Source: Caenorhabditis remanei (taxonomy: Eukaryota > Nematoda > Chromadorea > Rhabditida > Rhabditidae). From it: 64,000 nt of DNA. How positions within the stretch are numbered: the stretch's first letter is position 1; each line of letters opens with the position of its first letter. The stretch covers positions 558,001 through 622,000 of the forward strand of contig NC_071332.1 of NCBI RefSeq assembly GCF_010183535.1. The letters are read 5' to 3'. Shown here in pieces: positions 53,993 through 63,647 of this stretch. A program made the translations under genes and the position numbers. Below the pieces are notes generated by a model that had not been told where the DNA came from, did no database searches, and saw nothing but the letters and a program-made list of their open reading frames with translations.

Positions 53993-54318
53993 ATGGGTTG
54001 TATCTTGTCTCAATGTGAGGACGATGGAAATATAGAAGAAACTGTCGAGAAAAAGAGTGAGGATGATGGCTTTCCCGAGGAAATCGCTCTGATTCGTCTT
54101 CGTGCAAAAAGTGTTCATTTTGCGGTAAGTTCTAGAATCAATTGGAAGGTATTGAGATTGAGAGAAAGGTGTTCTAAATATTTTCAAAGAAAATGTAAAC
54201 ATTGAGAAAGGGTAGCCACGATACCACGGACTGTCGTTTTGTTACGATGTTTTTGGGAATGTTTTTAACAAGAATGTGATTGTTTCAGCACAGATTCTTG
54301 CATATTGGAGTATTATAA
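53993..54318 (+). CDS. small acidic protein with MGC lipidation-type N-terminus
   Basis: Two exons (53993-54124, 54289-54318) give 53 residues: MGCILSQCEDDGN, an acidic Glu/Asp-rich stretch, then IALIRLRAKSVHFA and, after the splice, HRFLHIGVL. Met-Gly-Cys with Ser at position 6 and a second Cys fits N-myristoylation plus palmitoylation and membrane attachment (inference). Without the splice, the frame runs to 54205 with a basic, less protein-like tail. The donor GCG|GTAAGT and acceptor TGTTTCAG are both strong. No homologue recognised. 53651-53992 is intergenic with a G-run near 53841-53853. Confidence 0.5.
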
Positions 54319-55808
54319 CTGAAGTTTACATTTTTCTCCGATAAAACGTTTGCTCTGGCTAAGGGCCACACGTATAAGAGAGCTCTGTGTGGTCTCGAAA
54401 GGATTTTTTGCTTTATGGTCCACCTAGACCTTTAGGGTTCATTTTTTAAATTAGAATCAGCCCGAATCTTGCTGGCGACCGGTAATGCAAATGATGGAGC
54501 TTTTTGATCACTTATTATCGGTTCACGAACTGGTGCCGTAGATGTTAAAGGTGCATCAAATTTATTGAGAACTTCGCGAAATGGTATCGAAGTTGAAAAA
54601 CATATAAAGCCGTGTTTTTGTGCTTTGCGGGTCTGAAAAGAACTGCAAATCATGTTTTCCGCCTTGATTCATACAACTTAGATGCGCCAAATTAATGTTC
54701 GCGAACCGATAGGAACCCCAGAAAGGAATAAGAGTGCAAAATGACCTGGAGTTTATTTTCGTTTCTGAAATATAATGCTCGGGATCAAAATCCTGGTTAA
54801 ACTAAAAAAAAGCGAAAGTTACCGCCCCGCCCGACCATTCTTGGTGGATTTTCTAAAATTTAAGTTTTTTTCTGTAAAGTAAACGCTCTGTGCTCATGCA
54901 TTTCCGTTTTTTTAAATCTTCCAAAATCTTTGCCGCTACAATTTTTGCATACCTGCTTCCCCAGTCACTGTTTTGTTCATACCACCATCAAACACCACAA
55001 ATTTCTGTCCACTCATTCCGTGCCCTCATTAAAACAAAAAAAAATACTCGGAATGGCGGGTTCCCACTGCCATAAAACCCATTAATGTTATTGCGCGCCC
55101 AGTGAGCAAATAATCTCTTAATGGTGGAATCAACTGTTTTTTTTTCAAATTAAAAGGAAAAAGAGTTGGTCTTTGGGTATCGAAATTCAGAGGGTGTACA
55201 GAATATATACTAGCCTAAATCTTGAAACGTGGATTGGGTGAGATAACTGATTGGTACTATGAGCGTTTCAAAACATCATTTACTAGAAGCTATGTCCAGC
55301 ACTCGAACAGATCCATTTTTCCAGTTCACACTAAAACCTTTCAACTATTACGCATGCATGCAGAATCAGCGTGTGCGGTAGAGCGTGTTTTCTCAACTTG
55401 TGTCCTCTTGGTGCCCATGTGGTGCCCATCGTCGTGTGCCAAATTCATGGGCCACGTGGCCGAATTGAACGCTTCGTTGTCCCACCCTTGTTCAAAGTAT
55501 ACAGTAGCCTAAATCTTGAAACGTGAATTGACTGAGATGATGAAAGAATCTGCACTATAACCTTTCAACTATTACGCACGTAGAAAATTTTACGCATGTA
55601 GAAACACCTGTTTTTGTCTGGACTTAGTACCTTAGTCACCTTTTTCAGACCGAAGCAACTCTCCACCTCATTCCATACAAATGGCAAGAGGACATGACTC
55701 AGGAGATCGAGCAGGAGGACACAGAGAGCGAGGGAAGCATCACTAACTGTGACTAATCTTTTTATTTTAGCTATCATATAAAAATTCCAAAAAAATTAAT
55801 GAATGATA
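54319..55808. other. intergenic region with repeats
   Basis: Contains the family-G MITE (54515-54711), AT-rich sequence, and a direct duplication in which AGCCTAAATCTTGAAACGTG recurs at 55213 and 55507 and ACCTTTCAACTATTACGCA at 55335 and 55560. I see no gene. Confidence 0.5.
54515..54711. repeat. family G MITE, copy 2
   Basis: Begins TTATCGGTTCACGAACTGGTGCC and ends GTTCGCGAACCGATAG, with the interior related to the copy in the mucin-like gene's intron. The terminal 16 bp are themselves palindromic (GGTTCGCGAACC-like). Confidence 0.75.
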
Positions 55809-57901
55809 TTACCAAACACTAGCTTGAGCTTGTGTCCCTATCACAGTTTTCCATATCTGATGGGAATTGTTCACCGTATTTTCGGAATTAAATCTGAATA
55901 TAGAAAGAGTGGCATTTCGATACGGGGTGTGCACAACGAGCATAGTAATGGTAGATAGAATTCCGTGAAAGGCAATTGCTGCGAGGGCGATGTTGGTAGC
56001 TCCTGAATAGGCAAGATATTTGGATTTCTCGGATCCGCCTGTGCTCACTCACCTTGGTTATAATAATCGAACCAAATCGCCAAAACAATATACAAAACTG
56101 GGAAGGTAAGTACCACGATTGGCACAAATATCTGAATACATAACGCGAAGAAAAACTGTTTTTGTAGCCGATTTGTAGTTTGTGACTTGGCGACTGTATG
56201 GAATAGGTACCAGAATATTTTGGCGACGAAGTATATCGCTTGAGGCATTACTAGAGAAAACATGAATGCCAGACAGAGACAGGGGATGGTGTTAACAATT
56301 GATAAGACAAAGTATCCAGGTCGCTCCAAGACGTCATTTGGGATACAGGGGATAACCTGTTATTACAAAAATCTTTGAACTAGGGAAGGCGTGCAGGTGC
56401 CCATGGAGTTATGGGGCCTGACCTATATTATTGGAAAGCTCAAAAAACGCTTATTCCAAATATATATCAGCTCTGACCGACCGCCCATCTCACCTAACTG
56501 ATCCCACTACGATAGCTCTTTTTTTGCACTATGCTTGACATTTAGCATCCCGTTTAACCCTCACTGATGCTTATATTTTCTTGATATTTCTGTTTTCTTT
56601 TCTTACTTTCACGATACTTGCGATCGTATTCAATAAATAAATAAATAATATATTCTGTTTTTGCCCTCGAGGCCTGGTATTCGAGAAAAACGAGTTCAAA
56701 ATTTAGACCGCTGGCAAGTCATTACCTTTCCGACGTGTGAAAAATATCGGCAGCGTGGTATGAGGGTTAGCAGGTCCAAACTTTGAATTCGTTTTTCTTG
56801 AATTCCAGGCCTCAAGGGCAAAAACTGAATGAATATTTGGGATCAGCATTTTCTCAGCTTTAAATTATATAGGTAACGACCCATAACTCCACGGTCACCT
56901 GGATGCTTTTCCTAGGTAGTTCTATAAATCATTGCTCTTACTTTCTTAACGGTGGCCTTCCCCACCGCTTGATCCGGTATATTCATATAGCCCGGAGCGA
57001 TAAAAATCACTGAAATAAGATAATGAACTACTGTATACACCACACGCTTCCAGTTCTTCTTCCCATTAGTTCCATGGCCGTGAATCAATCGATAATGACG
57101 GTCTTCGAAGAATGTAAGGATAGTTACAGCTATCACTGGAACAGAAATTAGGTTATTTTGAATTTTTGTAGTTGATAACTTTATGATAACTTTGGGAGGT
57201 TTTGAGATACAAGTTGGTTGTGTAGATCAAAATGAGTTCTACATTTTTGTAGTTGGAAATTTTTCGATAGCTTCAAACTTTCAAACGTTTATATCTATAG
57301 AACGCAAAGAGCTATCAAAAACTTTTCAACTAATAACATGTGTGAAATTTCAGGTTCTACAATTTTGTAGTTGACAATTTTTTGATAGGTTTGCAGGCTT
57401 TCGAGATAGAAGACTTCGAAGATGGATCGAGGAGGAGAGAGACGCAGAGAGACGAGGGCGGATGATTTCTTTTTTTTCTCTCCCTTCCTAGCTTTGGCCA
57501 CCGACTTTTAAGGGGCCGTATCTTAAAACCTAACAGATCAATCAAAAAGTTGTCAACAGCTGTTAGAAAATAAATGACTCACCTCCAACAAAAGAAATTC
57601 CTAAATAAACTTGCAAATCCGTCGGAATTCCTAAAGCCACCGATATCCCCAAAGGATACCCCGAACAGACAGGTAGCGTTAGCACCGGAGTCGCAATAAA
57701 ACTCAAATAAACATCCACAAATGCGCCAACAAAATGAAGCAAAAGCATGCTAGCCTTCACAGTTTTCATTTTTCTCGGTGTCTTCGCGACTATAATGTAA
57801 GCACCAAATAGATGTACAGGTACTTCGATGGCAGTGAGAATATGAAGGGTTCCCGAATAGAATTTGTCGGTCGCAAAGAAATTGATATTCTCTGAGCACA
57901 T
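55809..57901 (-). CDS. Srh-family serpentine chemoreceptor (downstream copy)
   Basis: Seven-helix chemosensory GPCR of the nematode Srh class. Exons 57901-57583, 57135-56942, 56356-56053 and 56002-55809 join in frame to 336 residues, normal for the family. Signature blocks: LHILTAIEVPVHLFGAYII and KTPRKMKTVKASMLLLHF in TM1-TM2, GYPLGISVALGIPTDLQVYLG in TM3, IPCIPNDVLERPGYFVL before TM5, KSQTTNRLQKQFFFALCIQ before TM6, and FHGILSTITMLVVHTPYR at the end of TM7. Tandem with the next Srh gene; exon 2 carries an intron absent there. The introns at 57136-57582 and 56357-56941 contain family-A and family-D foldbacks. Probably expressed in sensory neurons (family knowledge). Confidence 0.9.
56375..56905. 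repeat. family D foldback in Srh intron 2
   Basis: Outer arms GGAGTTATGGGGCCTGACCT and the inverse AACGACCCATAACTCCACGG; inner arms CCTCGAGGCCTGGTATTCGAG and CTTGAATTCCAGGCCTCAAGG. It fills most of the intron. Shares all blocks with the copy at 59.3-59.7 kb. Confidence 0.75.
57155..57565. repeat. family A foldback in Srh intron 1
   Basis: Arms TTTTTGTAGTTGATAACTTT / AAAAAGTTGTCAACAGCTG at the ends, plus nested arms TTTTGTAGTTGGAAATTTTT and AAACTTTTCAACTAATAAC, suggesting one family-A element inserted into another. Confidence 0.65.
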
Positions 57902-58078
57902 GCCAGAGAAATGAGCGGGGGGACATCAAGAAAAATCAAAAGTGCCAGAAAACTTGAAAATGTTTCCACCTGCTCGGAGAGTTAATTAACTTTTGGGATT
58001 GCGGTCAGAATTTTTTCTTTCGACAATAAAATGAAAACTTGATTTATTAATATAATATCATATCAGAGATCATTCATA

Positions 58079-60263
58079 CTATGACATGACACTTTTCAAA
58101 ACATGTTGTCCTCCTGCTACAGTAACCCATATCTTTGAATTCTCCACGACGTCAACCCTTTGTTTTGGCACAAAAAAATAGAACACATCTAGAGAAGCTT
58201 CTCGATACGGGCGGTGCACAATGAGCATGGTGATTGTGGAGGTGACTCCATGAAGAGCTACCATTAAGACTGCAATGTTGGTGGCAGCTGGAATTTTGTA
58301 TTCTTGTAAGACTTACAGTAAAGGCTATAAAGAATGCGTTACTTACAGTTTTTAGTTGAAAATGACCAACTTTGAGAGGGGTTACGGTAACACTGATTGT
58401 CCCACAAAGTAAATTATGTATAAACCATGCAGAACAAAAGTAGTGCTTAACTTTTATAGTTAATAACTTTTTTGTACGGACATTAGAGAGTAATGGTCAT
58501 TTTAAAGGGGCAGCTCAAAAATTACTCCATTTTGCACTGAAATTGGTCGATTTGAGGAAAAATTACTTCGTCGATATGTAACTTGCTAGGGAGCGTCCGT
58601 GCGAAAAAGTTGTCAACTACAAAAATAAAGCTCTACCTTTATTTTGTATTGTTTAGACAAAATTTACTTTGTGAAACAATCAGTTATACCGTAACACCAT
58701 CTGGTCATGTTCAACTCAAAAAAGCCAAAGTTCGTATCTTTTTGCACGGTACTGTAAGTGTGGAGCAGCAACTCACCCTGATTAAACATATTATTCCATA
58801 TCAGATAAAAAAATATTGTCACTGGTCCAAAAAACACAGAAATTGGAATAGTAACCTGTATGCCTAACGCGATCATCAGCTGCTTTTGCATCTTAGTGAC
58901 AGTTCTAGATTTCGGGGATGACTGGGATAGCTTCCAAGCAATTGATATCGCATAAAATAATCCTTGAGACATTAAAAATACTGTCATGATAGAGACACAG
59001 ATCAAACAGATAGTGGCATCTACAGCCAGAACAAAGAACCCCGGGCGGTTGAGAAGTTCTTGTGGGAAGCATGGAAGCTTCTGGAGGAGCGCCAGTTTTC
59101 CTTGGGACTGATCTGGAATCTCGAGGTAGCCGGGAGAGAAGAATAGGAATGATAAGATATAAAGGAGGATACAGTGGAGTTTACGTCTCCATGAGTAGAT
59201 TGTGTTGGCTCCATGAATGAGCACATGGTATCGACCTTCGAAGAGAAGAACAATGGAGACACTGACTGCTGGAAGTTTAAGAGAATTGAAATTTTTATTC
59301 AGGTTCTAACTAGGAAAAGTCATGGAGTCAGTTTGGAGTTATGGGACGTGACCAATATCATTGGAAAGCTTGGAAAACGCTCATTCTAAATATATATTCA
59401 GTTTTTGACATCGAGGCCTGGAATTCGAGAAAAGCGGGGTCAGAGTTTGGATAAATAAAAAATTATGATGTAGACATTTGAAACAATTTCGCGTGTCAGA
59501 AACTTAATATTGTCATTTTTCAGAACTTTCACTTTTTTCTCAAATAATGAGGTAAAGGTAAGTGTTGAGGGTAATGACTTGCCAACGGTCCAAAGTTTGA
59601 CCCTGTTTTTCTCGAATACCAGGCCTCAGGGGTAAAAACTGAATATATATATAGAATCACCGTATTCTCAGCTTTCTAAGGATATAGGTCAGGACCCATA
59701 TATCTCGATTTCATGACATTCTCTAATAAGCGTCGCATTTTTCGGGTGAGACTCCTCAAACAGCTCCAATTGTACGAAAATTGTGTTTGTTCCGTTTTGA
59801 AAGCGGAGTCTAAATTAAATTTGAAATTTTGAGGTCTGTAGTAATTTTTTTGAAATTTCAGGCTTTCATAAATGAAATCGATAGATCATGTACCCATATA
59901 ACCCCCCAAATTCCAAAGTTTATACAAAATACGCTTCAACTTACCACTGACAAACGAAAATCCTAGATAAACTTGAATCGAAGTAGGCACCTCCAACCAT
60001 TTCGATAATCCTAATGGGTACCCAGCACTAGATGGAATCGTAAGCACTGGAGATGTCAAAAAACTCAAATAAAAATCCAAAAAGGCACTCATAGAGTGAA
60101 GAAGCAACATGCTACTTTTGATAGATGACATCTTCTTAGGAGTCTTGAAGATTACTATATAAGCGCCAAATAGATGAACAGGAATCTCGATGGCAGTGAG
60201 TACGTGGAGAGCTGTCAGATAGAAGTCATCAGTGGCAAAGCAAGAGATTTCAGTAGGGCACAT
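58079..60263 (-). CDS. Srh-family serpentine chemoreceptor (upstream copy)
   Basis: Paralogue of the gene just downstream. Exons 60263-59945, 59268-58777 and 58287-58079 join in frame to 339 residues. Blocks: LHVLTAIEIPVHLFGAYIV, KTPKKMSSIKSSMLLLHSM, AGYPLGLSKWLEVPTSIQVYL, PQELLNRPGFFVLAVDATIC, SRTVTKMQKQLMIALGIQV and LHGVTSTITMLIVHRPYRE. The first and last introns are at the same positions and phases as in the other copy (exon 1 is 319 nt in both), showing tandem duplication; the extra intron of the downstream copy was gained there or lost here. Intron 1 has family D, intron 2 a family-C MITE. Confidence 0.9.
58314..58756. mobile_element. MITE family C, copy 5 (fills intron 2 of Srh gene)
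   Basis: TACAGTAAAGGCTATAAAGA at the left, GCACGGTACTGTA at the right; arms AACTTTTTTGTACGGACAT and GCGAAAAAGTTGTCAACTAC. About 443 bp in a 489-nt intron, with 20 nt to the 5' splice site and 26 nt to the 3' splice site. The left end matches the GAATGCG variant of copy 4 and the right end the copy-1 variant. Confidence 0.85.
59295..59720. repeat. family D foldback in Srh intron 1
   Basis: GTCATGGAGTCAGTTTGGAGTTATGGGACG at the left matches, inverted, CAGGACCCATATATCTCGATTTCATGAC at the right. Inner arms CATCGAGGCCTGGAATTCGAG / TCTCGAATACCAGGCCTCAGG. Confidence 0.75.
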
Positions 60264-61230
60264 TCACATATTAATGTAATGTTGGGAATGAAAAAGAGTG
60301 GTGCAATAATATCAAAAATTCAGCTGTCTCTAAAGATTAGACTCTTGGAAATCTAATCTCATATTGGTCATTACATATGATTGGTCATTAACTTATAGTC
60401 AATGAAATTATAGAGATAGATACAAACAAAGTTATTGACAATAGGAGAAAAAAACAATCTGGTTAATTTATGTTCCTTCTGCAGCTGTTTATTAAATTGT
60501 TCGACTTTGTTTGCAAAAAACCTGTGGACAATTAGTTTAGTTTAGTTTCCGGATAAGAAATTGTATTTCCGACTTCCGTCATTCCATAACTGTTACGGAG
60601 AGTACAATTTGCGGAAATACATGGAAAACTGGTCTGAAAGGACAGAAAATAGGCATTTCTTCAGCCAAAAACTAATTTTCCACTGATTTTCGCGGAATTT
60701 TTGGCCTTTCTCTTGGGGTTTTGAATCTTTGCGAAAAAATTTACTTAGGACTTCCGGGTTTTTTACTTCCGACTCCCGACTTCCGGATAAGGAAAATCAC
60801 TTGTATCCCCAAAAAATCCACACGAGACCCACCAAATTGTTACGTCAGATGCAGCTCTTGCTAGGTACACCACCGATTTCCCTGTTTATCTGAAACCTTT
60901 GAAACCCCAAAATACGCTATTTTCTGTCGACTGAAAGTCAAAACTAATACCTTATTTATATAAACAAAAACTATACATTTTCGCTCAAGTCGTAAACATT
61001 TTTTCCCTCAAAAAACTACCAACACAGTATCCCCTCCTTCCTACTGTCTCCTACAGTATACTGTAGGAGACGTCGAGATTTGCAACAAAAAAAATAATTA
61101 GAAAATATGAATAAAACCATTCATTTTGAAAAGACATTGTCACATGACACCTCATAGAGGTTACACAGGTAGAGTGTGAATACTTTCACAGTTTCGATTG
61201 AAGGATTAAGAATAAATGAAATAATAAATG
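60264..61230. other. intergenic region upstream of Srh pair
   Basis: AT-rich; no gene seen. It includes the left arm (about 60888-61045) of an inverted repeat whose partner is at about 61997-62150, and the perfect short palindrome CTACAGTATACTGTAG near 61052-61067. Confidence 0.5.
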
Positions 61231-62150
61231 TTAGTTAAAGAACTCAATAAGAAACTCGAGAAAGCACTCCATCGAGTTCTCATCCACTAGCTTCTCCTCA
61301 TCGGTTTTCGTCATTCTTGGTGTCTTCTGAATCTTCTCCTCCACCATCGATTCTTCTTCTGGAATAATTGATGGCGGACCGGTGAAGAAGGAGGTGATGA
61401 CGGCGGCGTGCATGATGAGGGAGTTCTGAAGTGTTTAATTGATAATTGGGGAATTTAATTGCATCCGACACGGGGCCGGCGCGTAACTCGCTTCAAACTC
61501 AGTTTTATGAGCTGACAAATATGTCAAAATGTAGATCTCCGCGAGATCTATGTCTGTGACTTTCTACGGGCCGGATGGCAAATCGGTAATGTGACGCGGT
61601 TCGGGAAAAGTGTCAAAAAATGCAAAAGGTTATTCCAGGGGCATTAAACCATCATACCCCTACTTATGCTTAATTGATCTATGTATAGAGACACTTACCA
61701 TTCTGATGTTTGGAGTGGTGAAAATGGAAAAAAGCCGGAGAAAGTAAAATAAATAAGCGAGTTGAGATAAGGAATCTGAGTTCTTGACTCTTTCCCTAAC
61801 CCCTTTTTTATGCCCTCGTTATCAGCTGTGTGCTGACTTCTCACTTTTCATTTTTGATTTATTCCTCTCTTCTCTTGTCAGCTCCTCCTTTTTTCCGTTA
61901 TCGTGTTTGCACGCGCTTAACCCCTCGTCGTACGGCGTCACGAGAAGAAGCTCCGGGTTTTTTGCTTTTGAAGAGAAAACGTGTGGAAATTGAAGGAGGG
62001 AGTACTGTATTAATAGTTTTTTGAGGGAGAAAATTTTTTGCGAAAATTTATAGTTTTTGTTTATAAATAAGGTATTAGTTTCGACTTTCAGTCGACAGGA
62101 AATAGTGTATTCTGGGGTTTCAGAGGTTTCAGAGGTTTCAGATAAACCAG
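60888..62150. repeat. inverted repeat enclosing a small gene (arms ~155 bp)
   Basis: Left arm: CTGTTTATCTGAAACC, GTCGACTGAAAGTCAAAACT, AATACCTTATTTATA and CCCTCAAAAAACTA in order. The right arm has the inverses in reverse order (TAGTTTTTTGAGGGAG, AAATAAGGTATTAG, TTTCGACTTTCAGTCGACAG, GGTTTCAGATAAACC). In the right arm the AGAGGTTTC unit is amplified to three copies. Enclosed: the 65-residue gene at 61.2-61.7 kb and a single family-F arm. Confidence 0.7.
61231..61701 (-). CDS. 65-residue acidic protein with start codon alone in exon 1
   Basis: Not recognised. Exon 2 (61425-61231) is open from an ACTTCAG acceptor; exon 1 contributes only the ATG at 61701-61699, directly followed by GTAAGTG. 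The product starts MNSLIMHAAVITSFFTG, continues with PPSIIPEEESMVEEKIQKTP and KTDEEKLVDENSMECF, and ends LEFLIEFFN. The hydrophobic N-terminus could be a weak signal or anchor; the rest is acidic. An internal ATG in exon 2 (giving 60 residues) is an alternative start. No neighbour suggests a role. The gene lies inside an inverted repeat. Confidence 0.5.
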
Positions 62151-62564
62151 GAAATGGCTAGGGCGCCTGGCGCGCAAGCAATTTGGGTGGGTTACTGTAC
62201 CTACTTTGGTCATACTGTAACAAGGTGCAGATCCATTCTGTAATTTTCGAAAGTTGTCTGTAGAGCAAATTTTCTCATCGATCTGAGAATTTGGCTGTCT
62301 GGCGTGCCTTTGGCGCTTCGAGAGTTGAGATGATTTCTGATGCCGATGCACCAATTGAAGGCAGATTTGATTTTAATTTCAATTTTTGTAAATTTTCAAC
62401 AGTGCGCATTTTCTACAGTGACTGAAAAACACGAAATCAAGCGATGTTCTGTTGTTTTCAGCATGTTTTTGTTAAAATGTTGAAAAACTATGAGTTTGTC
62501 AGTTTTTGAGCATATTACGGCTAAAAACTAACAATTTTTGGGAAAACTCGAAAAAATGTTGCGT

Positions 62565-62710
62565 CATAAAAACTCGTTTAATTCTTGCAAACACGCTCTA
62601 CCGAACGATTCCTTTTAATTGAAAAATGTTTTCTTTTCTGTCTGCGTCTCTACTATTTCACACACAATTTTTTAATGAATTTCGATAGAGCGCATTTGTT
62701 AGCAACTTGA
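62565..62710. repeat. family E element, third copy
   Basis: GCAAACACGCTCTACCGAAC and its inverse-type end TTCGATAGAGCGCATTTGTT flank an interior (GTCTGCGTCTCTACTATTTCACACACAATT) similar to the copy at 23.15 kb. Confidence 0.65.
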
Positions 62711-63081
62711 ACATTAATTCCCAATTTTTTCTACTCAAATCACGGAAAACCGTCATAAATCACAGGTTGATACGTATATAACCGATTCGCCCCGTTCATT
62801 CTCTCAATCAAAAATTAACTGATAATATCATCTTATCATCAAAAATTACATCAGTTTTCCTGTTGTTTCTCTCAGTAATGTACTCTGCACCTGCCGGTTT
62901 TCCAGGAGACTTTTTTAGCAAAAAGCAACGACGACTGCGTCACAGTTCTGCCACATGACATTCAACCTCTTATCAGCCATCTTTATCAGTTTTGGGTTAT
63001 AATTTCTAATACTAAATTTAGTTTTATGGAAAAAAATTGGGGAAGGGGAATGGAATACCCGTAAAACCGAGGGTACTAAAA

Positions 63082-63327
63082 CACAGGGATGCGAGGCGTA
63101 AGGTGTGCAACGAACAGTTTTAAATTTTTCTCCTGATTGTGAGTCGCGCAGCGTGCGCGTCGCGGTTTTCATTGGTAGATACGACAAACACACGATAAAC
63201 TTGAACTTGGCACTCAGCCAAGTTTTTTGGTTTTCACAGGGATGCAATGAAAAACGCGACGCGCACGCAACGCGGCCGGTAAATTCAAAACTTTTCGTTG
63301 CGGACCTTACGCTTCGTACACCTGTGA
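63082..63327. repeat. foldback near secs-1 3' end
   Basis: ACAGGGATGCGAGGCGTAAG pairs with CTTACGCTTCGTACACCTGT at the far end; inner CAGCGTGCGCGTCGCGGTTT pairs with AAACGCGACGCGCACGCAAC. GC-rich inner stem with an AT loop. Related CGTTGCGGACCT ends occur at about 3.98 kb. Confidence 0.75.
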
Positions 63328-63376
63328 TTAATTACAATAAAAAATAAAGCAATATGTATTTAAATTTTTCAAAAAA

Positions 63377-63647
63377 TCAATCATTCTCCATATCAAACGA
63401 TTCATTAATCGGTAGTCGTCGGGTGCCAGAAGATCCTCCTCTCTCGTCTCCTCCTTTTGCCAGTTGCCTCACAAATTTCGCATAACTCGAGGTGAGACGA
63501 GTGAAAAGTTCCTCCAATTCGTGCTCAGTCATTCCGATGGAGCATGCGATATTGAGATATCCACCGTGTTGCTCTGCGCTGTGAGAGCCGAAATTCACGA
63601 ATTCGCACCCTTCGATTGTGGTTTTCGATTGGGACGAGGTGACAACT
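63377..63647 (-). CDS. secs-1: SepSecS (selenocysteine synthase), C-terminal exon
   Basis: Last exon of O-phosphoseryl-tRNA(Sec) selenium transferase, the PLP enzyme that converts phosphoseryl-tRNA(Sec) to Sec-tRNA(Sec). The acceptor ATTCCAG is at 63648; the exon opens in phase 2 with RVVTSSQSKTTIEGCEFVN, then FGSHSAEQHGGYLNIACSIGM and TEHELEELFTRLTSSYAKFV, all characteristic of the SepSecS C-terminal domain, and a Ser/Arg-rich tail to TGA. The catalytic Lys lies in exons outside the window. Sequence from 63648 to the window end is AT-rich and read as intron; no further exon is certain. Confidence 0.85.

Larger units (their letters stand above)
61702..63376. other. intergenic region with repeats
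   Basis: Holds the right arm of the inverted repeat (61997-62150), a family-E element at 62565-62710 (CAAACACGCTCTACCGAA / TTCGATAGAGCGCATTTGTT) and a foldback at 63082-63327. I see no gene; the short ORFs at 61784-62024 are pyrimidine-rich promoter-side sequence. Confidence 0.5.

Noticed and set aside
61784..62024. Overlapping 64-69 codon plus-strand readings
   Set aside because: Pyrimidine-rich upstream sequence of the small minus-strand gene; no gene structure.
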